DNA of 64,000 bases from Paracidovorax cattleyae. Its GTDB lineage: Bacteria > Pseudomonadota > Gammaproteobacteria > Burkholderiales > Burkholderiaceae_C. The stretch spans positions 62,001 through 126,000 of the forward strand of contig NZ_FNJL01000014.1 in assembly GCF_900104515.1 (NCBI RefSeq), given 5' to 3'. The first letter of the stretch is position 1. Each line of letters opens with the position of its first letter. A model generated the notes under the pieces. The model did no database searches and had not been told where the DNA came from. It was given only the letters and a program-made list of their open reading frames with translations. The position numbers were made by a program, and so were the translations under genes. Below are positions 46,287 through 55,347 of the stretch, piece by piece.

Positions 46287-47357
46287 TCAGACCGTGGCGA
46301 CGGGCGTCACGGGCGAGCCCACGGCGCCGGGCAGGTTCAGCGGCGGCGCCGTCAGCAGGAAGCGATGGCGGCCGTGCTCGCGCAGCCAGCGCGCCAGCGG
46401 CGTGAGGTACCAGAGCTCGCCCAGGTGAACGCCCAGCTTGAACAGGCAGTGCTCGTGCAGCGGCAGCGCCGCGCAGCAGGCCGGCCCGGGGCGAGCGGGC
46501 AGGCCCTCGACGGCGTAGTTGTCCGCCGCGATGGCGGCGAGCTGGCTGTCGGTGATCCACTGCAGCAGCTTCTCGTCGCGGCCGTCCAGCACCGCGCAGG
46601 CGTTGTGCAGCACCTGCGGGTCGGGATGCCGACGCATGCCCAGCACCACGTCGGCGAAGCCCGTGTGCAGGCAGACGATGTCGCCCGTCTCCACCGCCAC
46701 GCCGTCGGCCTCCAGTACGCGCATCAGCGTGTCGTAGCCGACCAGCGTGCGCGCATCGCCCAGGTGGGCGCGCAAATCGATCATCACGCCGCGGCCCTGC
46801 ACGCCCGTGCGCGCCATGCCCTCGATGCCCAGGGCATGCGCGGCCGAGGTGCTGCCGGCAGAGTCCGCGGCGGCCGGCACGCCCGTGTCGCGCACGTCCT
46901 GCGGGCCGACGATGTGCCGCCCCGCCGCATAGCCGTTGTAGTAGAGCGCCTCGGGCAGGCCGTCGCCATTGGCGTCGAACAGCGATCCGGCGTGCGCCAG
47001 GCTGTCCCACTGCGTCGAGTACTGCAGGTACAGGATGGCCAGGTCGTCGGACATCACGTCGGTGCGGCCCGGCTCCAGCTCGGCCATCAGGCAGTTGAAA
47101 TTGACCAGCCCCTTGCGCAGCGTGGGCCGCAGCACGGGGGGATGCCGGTTGGGATTGAGCGCGCTGCCGCCGGGGTAGTCCAGCGGCAGGCTGAGCGCGA
47201 AACTCAGGCCCTCGCGCACCTCGGCCACGCCCTGGAGCACCTTGTCGGGCGTCAGCAGGTTCAGGCGGCCCAGCTGGTCGTCGGGCCCGAAGTCGCCCCA
47301 GGTCGAGCCAGGTGGGCGCTGCTTCCAGCGGGGGTTCGCGGGCTGTGGCTGTTCCAT
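46287..47357 (-). CDS. Cyclase-family (kynurenine-formamidase-like) hydrolase
   Basis: 356 residues, PF04199 family. The metal-site motifs are present: STQWDSLAHAG (usual form HxGTHxDxPxH, here modified), RGVMIDLRAHLG, and VCLHTGFAD. This long-form cyclase group (about 320-360 residues, starting WKQRPPGSTWGDFGPDDQLG) has members that hydrolyse lactones, imides or formamides. In this cluster a lactone or amide ring-opening step is plausible. It follows pcaD by 10 bp on the minus strand. Confidence 0.82.
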   Translation of the reverse strand: MEQPQPANPRWKQRPPGSTWGDFGPDDQLGRLNLLTPDKVLQGVAEVREGLSFALSLPLDYPGGSALNPNRHPPVLRPTLRKGLVNFNCLMAELEPGRTDVMSDDLAILYLQYSTQWDSLAHAGSLFDANGDGLPEALYYNGYAAGRHIVGPQDVRDTGVPAAADSAGSTSAAHALGIEGMARTGVQGRGVMIDLRAHLGDARTLVGYDTLMRVLEADGVAVETGDIVCLHTGFADVVLGMRRHPDPQVLHNACAVLDGRDEKLLQWITDSQLAAIAADNYAVEGLPARPGPACCAALPLHEHCLFKLGVHLGELWYLTPLARWLREHGRHRFLLTAPPLNLPGAVGSPVTPVATV

Positions 47358-47367
47358 GGAATCGGTC

Positions 47368-48171
47368 CTAGTTCCTTTGCAGAAAATCCGAGAGCGCGGC
47401 ATCGAAGGCCTGCGGCGCCTCGAGGTTGGACAGGTGCGAGGCCGGCAGTTCGGCCACGCGGGCGCCGGCGATGGCGGCCTGCATGGCCTGCGTGTCCGCC
47501 ACCGTGGTGACCGGGTCGGCCGCGCCGGCGATGAGCAGCGTGGGCACGGCGATGCCACCGATGGCCGCGCGCAGGTCGGCCTGGGCCAGGGCCTCGCAGC
47601 AGCCGGCGTAGCCTTCGGGATCGACGCCGGCGATCCAGCCTTGGGCGCGGCGCACCACCTCGGGCTGCGCGGCGGCGAAGGCGTCGGTGAACCAGCGCCC
47701 CGGCGAAGAAGCGGCCAGTTCGGCCATGCCGGCCGCGCCCTTCTCGCGCACCATGGCGGCGCGCGTGGTCCATCCCTCGGCCGTGCCGATCTTCGCGGCA
47801 CTGTTGGCCACCACCAGGCGCTCCAGCCGCTGCGGCGCATGCACGCCGAGCCAGAGGCCCGTGAAGCCGCCCATCGAGATACCACAGAAGCTGGCACGGG
47901 CGATGCCCAGGGCATCGAGCAGGGCGACCACGTCGCCGCCCAGCTGGTCGAAGGTGTACGGCCCGGGAGACACCTCGCTGCCGCCGTGGCCGCGCGTGTC
48001 GTAGCGCACCACGCGGTGGGTGCGCGCGAACCGTTCGGCCTGCGCGTCCCACATTTCCAGCGTGGTGCCCAGGGAGTTGGAGAACACCAGGGCCGGCGCA
48101 TCGGCAGGCCCTTCCACCCGCACACGGAAAGCGCCCGCCGCGGTCTTCAGCACGTCGTCGTTCATGGCCAT
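47368..48171 (-). CDS. pcaD: 3-oxoadipate enol-lactonase
   Basis: 267 residues, alpha/beta-hydrolase with the PcaD pattern: FSNSLGTTLEMWDAQAERF, YDTRGHGGSEVSPGPYTFDQ, nucleophile CGISMGGFTGLWLG, Asp in IAGAADPVT, and His in ASHLSNLEAP. It hydrolyses the enol-lactone to 3-oxoadipate. Two in-frame ATGs lie two codons apart (48171 and 48165). It follows pcaF by 11 bp in one operon. Confidence 0.92.
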   Translation of the reverse strand: MAMNDDVLKTAAGAFRVRVEGPADAPALVFSNSLGTTLEMWDAQAERFARTHRVVRYDTRGHGGSEVSPGPYTFDQLGGDVVALLDALGIARASFCGISMGGFTGLWLGVHAPQRLERLVVANSAAKIGTAEGWTTRAAMVREKGAAGMAELAASSPGRWFTDAFAAAQPEVVRRAQGWIAGVDPEGYAGCCEALAQADLRAAIGGIAVPTLLIAGAADPVTTVADTQAMQAAIAGARVAELPASHLSNLEAPQAFDAALSDFLQRN

Positions 48172-48182
48172 GTCGCCCCCGC

Positions 48183-49391
<1,209 letters not shown>

Positions 49392-49427
49392 GCGGTTTGT
49401 CTCCGGGAAGGTTCTTTCGGGCGCGGG

Positions 49428-50075
49428 TCAGGCGCGGCGGATGGGCAGGCCGACCAGGCGTTCGAGTTCGCCGTGCTCCAGGCCCTGCACGGCGTCGATC
49501 ACCACCAGGCCGTCCGGCGTACAGGCCAGCGTGGCGAGGTCGGTGTAGATGCGCTTGACGCAGCCGATGCCGGTGAGCGGGTAGGTGCACTGCCCCACGA
49601 TCTTGGACTGGCCCTGCTTGGTCAGCAGATCCATCATCACCCAGGTCTGTTTCGCGCCGATGGCCAGATCCATCGCGCCGCCCACGGCCGGGATGGCCCC
49701 GGGCTCGCCCGTGCTCCAGTTGGCCAGGTCGCCCGTGGCGCTGACCTGGAAGGCGCCCAGCACGCAGATGTCCAGGTGGCCACCGCGCATCATGGCGAAG
49801 CTGTCGGCATGGTGGAAGTACGCGCCGCCCGGCAGCAGCGTGACGGGCTGCTTGCCCGCATTGATGAGGTCGTAGTCCTCCTGCCCTGCCACGGGCGCGG
49901 GGCCCATGCCGAGGATACCGTTCTCGCTCTGCAGGATGACTTCGCGGTCGGCCGGGATGTGGTTGGCCACGAGGGTGGGCTGCCCGATGCCCAGGTTGAC
50001 GACGGCGCCTTCGTGGATGTCCTGGGCCACGCGGCGGGCCAGTTCGTCTTTGCTGCGTTTCTGATAGCTGCTCAC
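49428..50075 (-). CDS. pcaJ: 3-oxoadipate CoA-transferase subunit B
   Basis: 215 residues. The catalytic Glu lies in the SENGILGMGPAP motif near residue 50. Other motifs: VVNLGIGQPTLVANHIP, and the C-terminal CTYPLTGIGCVKRIYTDLA. It pairs with PcaI to move CoA from succinyl-CoA to 3-oxoadipate. It could also be called a generic 3-oxoacid CoA-transferase (ScoB); the pcaF and pcaD neighbours favour 3-oxoadipate. Confidence 0.92.
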   Translation of the reverse strand: MSSYQKRSKDELARRVAQDIHEGAVVNLGIGQPTLVANHIPADREVILQSENGILGMGPAPVAGQEDYDLINAGKQPVTLLPGGAYFHHADSFAMMRGGHLDICVLGAFQVSATGDLANWSTGEPGAIPAVGGAMDLAIGAKQTWVMMDLLTKQGQSKIVGQCTYPLTGIGCVKRIYTDLATLACTPDGLVVIDAVQGLEHGELERLVGLPIRRA

Positions 50076-50126
50076 GCTGATTCCTTCTGCGCTGGTGGCC
50101 TGTTCAATTCCGATGCGATACCGGGC

Positions 50127-50828
50127 TCATGCAGGCTTCTTGAAGCCAGCGCCCTGGGTGGCGGTGCGCTCGATGCGCACGATCCTGCTCACGAAGATGC
50201 CGGGGGTGGCGATGGCCTCGGGATCCAGGGCGCCCAGTTCCGCGATCTCGTGCACCGTGGCGATGGTCTGCTTCGCGGCCGTGGCCATCACGGGGCCGAA
50301 GTTGCGTGCGGACATGCGATACGTCAGGTTGCCCCAGCGGTCGCCCCGCTCGGCCTTGATGAGGGCCACGTCGCCGTGGATGGGGTACTCCAGCACGTAG
50401 TGCCTGCCGCCGATCTCGCGCGTTTCCTTGCCCTTCGCCAGTTCCGTGCCGTAGGCCGTCGGGCAGAAGAAGGCGCCGATGCCTGCCCCGGCCGCGCGCA
50501 GTCGCTCGGCGAGGTTGCCCTGCGGCACCAGTTCCAGCTCCAGCTTGCCGGAGCGGTACAGGTCGTCGAACACCCAGCTGTCCACCTGCCGCGGGAAGCT
50601 GCAGATGATCTTGCGCACGCGGCCCGTCTTGAGCAGCGCTGCCAGGCCCGTGTCGCCGTTGCCGGCATTGTTGTTGACCACCGTGAGGTCACGGGCGCCC
50701 TGCCCGATCAGTCCGTCGATCAGTTCGCCGGGAATACCGGCCGTGCCGAAGCCGCCGACGAGCACCGTGGCGCCGTCCTGGATGCCCGACAGGGCCTGGG
50801 CGACGGAATCCGCAATCTTGTTGATCAT
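50127..50828 (-). CDS. pcaI: 3-oxoadipate CoA-transferase subunit A
   Basis: 233 residues: DGATVLVGGFGTAGIPGELI (the CoA-transferase family I loop), DLTVVNNNAGNGDTGLAALL and the ending VHEIAELGALDPEAIATPGI. It is the first gene of the minus-strand cluster, divergent to the IclR gene, with the putative operator between them. Start at 50828 (MINKIADSVAQ); the frame upstream is open but reads promoter DNA. Confidence 0.93.
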   Translation of the reverse strand: MINKIADSVAQALSGIQDGATVLVGGFGTAGIPGELIDGLIGQGARDLTVVNNNAGNGDTGLAALLKTGRVRKIICSFPRQVDSWVFDDLYRSGKLELELVPQGNLAERLRAAGAGIGAFFCPTAYGTELAKGKETREIGGRHYVLEYPIHGDVALIKAERGDRWGNLTYRMSARNFGPVMATAAKQTIATVHEIAELGALDPEAIATPGIFVSRIVRIERTATQGAGFKKPA

Positions 50829-50930
50829 GGGAAGAAAAACCTGGAATGGGAGCAAGGCCGGACTGCCGTGCCGCACAGCGACAATCCGGCCCCGCGGGCG
50901 GGAGGCGACCGGAGGTCCGGCCGCGGGATT

Positions 50931-50961
50931 TTGTTCGTATAAAGAACAAATGTTCGTACAA
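50931..50961 (+). promoter_or_regulatory. Putative PcaR/IclR operator
   Basis: TGTTCGTA occurs twice in direct orientation (50932-50939 and 50951-50958, 19 bp apart), with the perfect inverted repeat GAACA-AA-TGTTC (50944-50955) between. The repeated TGTTCG element resembles known PcaU/PcaR-type operator repeats. It lies in the only gap between pcaI and the IclR gene, 27 bp before the IclR ATG. Confidence 0.6.
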
Positions 50962-50987
50962 TGAATTAATTCTAGAACTAACAGCTT

Positions 50988-51791
50988 ATGAGCGATACCC
51001 CCAAGGACCCTGGTAAAAACCCTAGGCCGGGCGACAGCTATGTGCAGTCGTTCGCCCGCGGGCTGGAAGTGATCCGCTCCTTCAGCGCGGCCGCCCCGCA
51101 ACAGACGCTGAGCGAGGTGGCGGCCTCCTCGGGCCTGACGCGCGCCGGCGCCCGCCGCATCCTGCTCACGCTGCAGACGCTGGGCTACGTGGAAAGCGAC
51201 GGGCGACTGTTCCGCCTCACGCCGCGCATACTGGACTTGGGGTTCGCCTACCTCTCGTCCATGCCGATCTGGGACCTGGCGGAGCCTTCCATGGAAGCGC
51301 TGGCAGGCGAGGTGCACGAATCGTGCTCCGCCGCCGTGCTCGACGGCCACGACGTGGTCTATGTGCTGCGCGTGCACACCCACAAGATCATGAGCACCAA
51401 CCTCGGCGTGGGCTCGCGCCTGCCCGCGTTCTGGACCTCCATGGGCCGCATGCTGCTGGCCGGCCTGCCCGACGAGCGCGTCATCGCGCTCATGCAGGAC
51501 CTGCCGCGCAAGCGCTTCACCCCGCGCACCGTGGTGGAGGACGCGGAACTGCTCGCCCGCGTTCAAACCGCCCGCGCGCAGGGCTGGTGCCTGATCGACC
51601 AGGAACTGGAAGAAGGATTGATCTCCGTCGCCGCCCCGCTGCGCGACCGCACCGGCCGCACGGTGGCCGCGCTCAACATCAGCGGGCAGGCCAACCGCAC
51701 CAGCGCGAAGATGATGCAGCGCGACCTGCTGCCCGTGCTGCTGCGCACGGCCGACACCATCTCGCGGCTGCTGGGCACGCGCCGCGGCTGA
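50988..51791 (+). CDS. PcaR-type IclR-family regulator
   Basis: 267 residues. The winged helix-turn-helix spans about residues 20-80 (SFARGLEVIRSFSAAAPQQT, EVAASSGLTRAGARRILLTL), followed by the IclR effector domain (DLAEPSMEALAGEVHESCSA; GSRLPAFWTSMGRMLLAGLP; DQELEEGLISVAAPLRD). The last motifs match the PcaR/PcaU/CatR branch that senses 3-oxoadipate or related acids. It is divergent to pcaI and likely controls the whole minus-strand cluster and itself through the repeat at 50931. Confidence 0.9.
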   Translation: MSDTPKDPGKNPRPGDSYVQSFARGLEVIRSFSAAAPQQTLSEVAASSGLTRAGARRILLTLQTLGYVESDGRLFRLTPRILDLGFAYLSSMPIWDLAEPSMEALAGEVHESCSAAVLDGHDVVYVLRVHTHKIMSTNLGVGSRLPAFWTSMGRMLLAGLPDERVIALMQDLPRKRFTPRTVVEDAELLARVQTARAQGWCLIDQELEEGLISVAAPLRDRTGRTVAALNISGQANRTSAKMMQRDLLPVLLRTADTISRLLGTRRG

Positions 51792-51869
51792 GGCCGCGCT
51801 CTTCTCCGCGAGGCCAGGCAGCGCCTATCACGCTCCTGGCCCCGGTTACGGCCTGTGCCGGCCTGCAGC

Positions 51870-51894
51870 TTCGCATGCCTCGCACCTGCTTCGC
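51870..51894 (+). promoter_or_regulatory. PIP box (HrpX-class binding site)
   Basis: TTCGC (51870-51874), exactly 15 bases, TTCGC (51890-51894). This fits the plant-inducible promoter consensus TTCGB-N15-TTCGB perfectly. It lies 63 bp upstream of the chaperone-like gene on the same strand. A convincing YANNNT -10 at the canonical distance is not obvious; GATAAT and TATGCA elements lie further down. Confidence 0.8.
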
Positions 51895-51957
51895 CGTTCA
51901 TACTGCTTTCGATAATGGATATGCAAAAAAATATGCATAGCCAACGGAAGCGCCATC

Positions 51958-52920
51958 ATGCAGACCTCACCCACCGCAAGCACCACGGATCCATCCACCC
52001 CCTCGCCTACCCCGGCGGCATGGCTGCGCGAAGCGGCCCGCCGGTTCGGCGAAACGGAAGGCGCAGAGCCTTTCTCCGAGGCGCGCTCCTTCGAACAGGA
52101 CGGCATCCGCTACCGTCCCCTGCGGATCGAGGACGCCCCGCAGGAGCGCTGGGCCCTGGTGGCGTCGCAGCCCTGCCCTGCCGGCGTGGAAGAGCCCGTC
52201 TGGACCAGCCTGCTGCTGCACCTCAACGCACCGTCCATGGCGCTCGGGTCCATCGGCATCGGCCTGGATTCCGCCGGACGCGCCGTGGTCGTGCACGGCG
52301 TGCCCCCGTCGCATGTCGGCGATGCGGCGCTGCTGGCCCAGGATCTGTTCCAGCTCAGCTACTTCAGCGGCATGCTGCGGGAAAGCGCTCTCGGAGTGCA
52401 GCACCACCTGTCCTCGATGATCGACGCGCATGCCCTGCGCCAGGCCGGGAGCGCCTCCGGGCCGGAAGCCGCGCCGCCGGAGATGCCGCCGCTGCCGCCG
52501 GGTCTCGAAGCCACGGTTCAGGCACAGGCCGGTGCGGACTGGCACCGCCCCCTGCTCGGGCAGGCTCTGGACGAGCTGGGCGCCGCGGCCTCGGGCACCC
52601 CCGGCCTCCCGCTGGGCGCCATCGTCCGGCTGCAGGGCAAGGATATCCAGATCGCGGCCTGCGGCGATGGCCGCACGCTGCTGCTGTCGGCACCGCTGGA
52701 CCGGCCGCTGGCCGACAGCGCCGAGCGCACCGCTGCGCTGCAGGCCAACGTGGAGCTGATGTTGATCGCCGGCTGCGCGCTGAGCCTCTCCCCCGAAGGC
52801 ACGTTCGTACAGACACGCTGGGACTCCGCGGGCATGGATGGCACCGATCTGGCCGTCCAGCTGGATGGTTTCGCCGCCCTGTCCGCCAGCATGGACGGCA
52901 CCTCCGCCTCCATGCAATGA
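51958..52920 (+). CDS. Candidate type III secretion chaperone with two CesT-like units
   Basis: 320 residues. Residues about 20-140 and 190-315 each follow the helix, three strands, helix, two strands, helix order of CesT/SycE-class chaperones. Unit 1 has SLLLHLNAPSMALGSIGIGLD and VGDAALLAQDLFQLSYFSGM; unit 2 has LGQALDELG, DIQIAACGDGRTLLLSAPLD and ALQANVELMLIAGCALSLSP. Ordinary chaperones are 120-170 residues and dimerise, so this would be a fused pseudo-dimer. It is acidic, follows a perfect PIP box, and sits 22 bp before the effector candidate, the usual chaperone-effector order. The fold is inferred from pattern, not from a search. The ATG has GGAAG upstream. Confidence 0.65.
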   Translation: MQTSPTASTTDPSTPSPTPAAWLREAARRFGETEGAEPFSEARSFEQDGIRYRPLRIEDAPQERWALVASQPCPAGVEEPVWTSLLLHLNAPSMALGSIGIGLDSAGRAVVVHGVPPSHVGDAALLAQDLFQLSYFSGMLRESALGVQHHLSSMIDAHALRQAGSASGPEAAPPEMPPLPPGLEATVQAQAGADWHRPLLGQALDELGAAASGTPGLPLGAIVRLQGKDIQIAACGDGRTLLLSAPLDRPLADSAERTAALQANVELMLIAGCALSLSPEGTFVQTRWDSAGMDGTDLAVQLDGFAALSASMDGTSASMQ

Positions 52921-52942
52921 AACCCGACGAAAGGAGCCTCCC

Positions 52943-54766
52943 ATGCTGAAAAACACCACCGCCTCGCCGGGCACCTCGTCGCCCCAGCACCTGCTCACCT
53001 CCCCGGGCAAGGAGGCGCAGCCCACCAGCAGCCAGCCGACGTCACCCATCGCCCTCACAGGCAGCCAGCGTCTGCCGGAAACGGAACTGCCGCGCTTCGC
53101 ACGGCCGGATGCGCAGGCGTCCACCTCCGCCGCGGCCTCTTCCAGCAGGCCCCCGCGCAACGATGCGCCCCGGGCCCCGGCGCGCGAAATGTCCCTGCGC
53201 TACATGGCCGACGTGGAAGCCCAGACCCACACGCCCGTCCCGGGACGGGGCGCGCGGCTCCTCCAGCAGGGGCGGAACCTGGCGTCCGGGGCCCGGAATC
53301 TGGCGCAGAGTTCGCTGGGCCAGGTAAGGAGCGGCGCGGTCGCGGGCGCCGCATACGCGGGACAGGCCGCCACGGCAGTCAAGGACAAAGCCGTGCAGGG
53401 CTACCACTACACGGCGGCGAAGGCACACCAGGGCTGGGAGGCCACCAGCCAGTTCACCCGGCAAAGCGCGCAGGACCTCGTGGGCGACCGGCTCCCCAGC
53501 CGCGCGGCCGTGGGCGCCTTCACCGGCCACACGGTGCAGCAGTTGCTGACCTGCGGGATTCCCACCTTCTCCCGCGAATACGCGATGCTGCAGATCTACC
53601 GGGGCATCGTGAACACCAGGTTCGCCCAGGACAACCCCTTCGCCATCGTCGGCATGCAGACCGCCGTGTCGATGGCGGCCGTGCTGGCGCACGCGAAGCT
53701 GCGGCACGCGCGCATGGACCGGGATCCGGAAGCCGCGGTCAAGGGGCATTTCGGCCTCACGAACGCGCAGTGGGACGCCATGTCCCCGCAGGACAAGGCA
53801 AGGCGCAAGGAGATCCAGCAGGCGGATTCGCGGCGCGTGACGGCGAACCAGGTCATTGCCGAGACCGGCAACTTCATCATGGGCGCAACCGCCGCGGCCG
53901 GCGGGGATCCCGGCGTGTCTGCGCGGGTGCTCGCCACCCAGGTGCGCAACGTCATCTATGCCGCCATGCGCGAGCTGATGCAGGCCAGCCTCAAGTTCGT
54001 CGATACCCGCGGCCCCGGCACCAGCGGCGTGAACGACGCCAACATGAGCTCCATGGCGGCGGTGTACACGTTGATGACCATGGGCGCCAGCACGGCCTCG
54101 GACGGCGTGGTCGGCGCGGTGCTGAACGCGCGCTCCGTCGGCCTCAGCGGCCTGCAGTTCCAGGTGGCGGACACGAACAACCCGGTCAACGATCCGCAGC
54201 TGGAGAATGCGGCCCTCGTGGCCCTCATCCGCGGCCTCTTCAATACCTCCGTCGAAGTGATCGACGCGGGCGTGGGCAAGCACTATGAAACCAGGCAGGT
54301 GGGCGCCCAGCAGGTATGGAACTCGGGCAGCAAGCTGCCCATGAAGGACCACGACCGCGTCCTGGACCACTCCGTCGCGCGGTTCTCCTGGAACCAGTTC
54401 GCAGGCATGGCCAACCTCGCGGTGCAGCAGGTCGCCAGGGCCACCGGCCTCAACCAGGCGGCCCCCGCGCTGACCTCGTTCCTCGGGGTCGGCACGACGG
54501 CTGCCGCCTTCGGCCTGGCCTACCGCAATACCAACCAGACCTACCAGGCCCACGCCAGGGTGCGCTCCGCCGTGGCGAACGCGCAGGCGCCCGCCGCCCC
54601 GGCGACCGCGCCGGCACCGGACGACGGCTCTCAGGCGGTGGCGTCCGGCGCCGGCCACGCCACGCAGGCGCGGCAGCGCCATACCGCAGTCCCGGAAATC
54701 GAGGAGGCCGCGGACGACAGTGCCGCCGGGCCCCCGCACGGCGGGCAGGCCCGGCCCACGGCCTGA
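52943..54766 (+). CDS. Candidate type III effector
   Basis: 607 residues, no signal peptide. The first 75 residues are Ser/Thr/Pro/Ala-rich and disordered, as expected for a type III secretion signal with chaperone-binding site. Residues about 80-560 are helical, Ala/Gly-rich and contain weakly hydrophobic stretches (YTLMTMGASTASDGVVGAVL; ALTSFLGVGTTAAAFGLAY) that could insert in or pack against membranes. The tail is Pro/Ala-rich. AAAGGAG precedes the ATG; the pair is preceded by a PIP box. I do not recognise an enzymatic motif or a named effector family. It could instead be another Hrp-regulated exported protein. Confidence 0.65.
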   Translation: MLKNTTASPGTSSPQHLLTSPGKEAQPTSSQPTSPIALTGSQRLPETELPRFARPDAQASTSAAASSSRPPRNDAPRAPAREMSLRYMADVEAQTHTPVPGRGARLLQQGRNLASGARNLAQSSLGQVRSGAVAGAAYAGQAATAVKDKAVQGYHYTAAKAHQGWEATSQFTRQSAQDLVGDRLPSRAAVGAFTGHTVQQLLTCGIPTFSREYAMLQIYRGIVNTRFAQDNPFAIVGMQTAVSMAAVLAHAKLRHARMDRDPEAAVKGHFGLTNAQWDAMSPQDKARRKEIQQADSRRVTANQVIAETGNFIMGATAAAGGDPGVSARVLATQVRNVIYAAMRELMQASLKFVDTRGPGTSGVNDANMSSMAAVYTLMTMGASTASDGVVGAVLNARSVGLSGLQFQVADTNNPVNDPQLENAALVALIRGLFNTSVEVIDAGVGKHYETRQVGAQQVWNSGSKLPMKDHDRVLDHSVARFSWNQFAGMANLAVQQVARATGLNQAAPALTSFLGVGTTAAAFGLAYRNTNQTYQAHARVRSAVANAQAPAAPATAPAPDDGSQAVASGAGHATQARQRHTAVPEIEEAADDSAAGPPHGGQARPTA

Positions 54767-54814
54767 TAAGGCACCGCGCAGGGACGATGCCGCCGTGCTA
54801 CGCTGCGCGGCATC

Positions 54815-55249
54815 ATGTTCAATCCCACGCAAGCGGACGTGCGCCGCTTTTTCTGCGCGGTGCATGCCAAGGCCCAGGCAGGCCAGCCGATGGAAGCCAT
54901 CGAGACCCTGGCCAGCCTGTGGATCGCGGAACACCCCGAATACCACGGGGAACTCTCCGACGTGGACGCCGCCCTCGCCCGCGACTACGACCGCACGCCC
55001 GGCTGCACCAACCCCTTCCTGCACCTGTCCATGCACCTCTCGATCAGCGAGCAGTGCAGCATCGACCAGCCGCGCGGCATCCGCCAGGCGGTGGAGCTGC
55101 TCGCCGCCCGCCTGGGATCGCTGCAGGATGCGCACCATGCCGCCATGGAATGCCTGGGCAGCATGCTCTGGGAGAGCCAGCGCTCGGGGCGCCCTCCGGA
55201 CGGCAACGCGTATGTGGCCTGCGTGCAGCGCCGGGCCACCCGCGACTGA
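54815..55249 (+). CDS. DUF1841 protein
   Basis: 144 residues. Recognisable DUF1841 features: MFNPTQADVRRFFCAVHAK at the start, WIAEHPEYHGELSD and LHLSMHLSISEQCSIDQPRG (His-rich centre), then DAHHAAMECLGSMLWESQRS. Many proteobacteria have one copy; the function is unknown. The conserved His/Glu residues hint at metal binding. ATG at 54815, 48 bp after the effector stop. Its composition is ordinary and it is probably core genome, marking the right boundary of the type III pair. Confidence 0.85.
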   Translation: MFNPTQADVRRFFCAVHAKAQAGQPMEAIETLASLWIAEHPEYHGELSDVDAALARDYDRTPGCTNPFLHLSMHLSISEQCSIDQPRGIRQAVELLAARLGSLQDAHHAAMECLGSMLWESQRSGRPPDGNAYVACVQRRATRD

Positions 55250-55267
55250 AACCGCTCCCCGGCGGTA

Positions 55268-55284
55268 GCTATAATTAAAATAGC
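55268..55284 (+). promoter_or_regulatory. Possible promoter with inverted repeat
   Basis: GCTAT-AATTAAA-ATAGC is a perfect 5-bp-arm inverted repeat containing TATAAT (55270-55275), an AT-rich island in GC-rich DNA 73 bp before the GGDEF-EAL gene. It may be that gene's -10; no strong -35 is seen. Confidence 0.4.
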
Positions 55285-55347
55285 AAACACCCGACGACGA
55301 CCACGGCAGTCCCACCATGAACCGACGACCTCCGGCACGCCGGGAAC

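Noticed and set aside
51890-51912. A second TTCG repeat (TTCGC and TTCGA) that could be another PIP box
   Set aside because: The spacer is 13 instead of 15 and the last base is A, outside the consensus; the perfect box at 51870-51894 explains the region.
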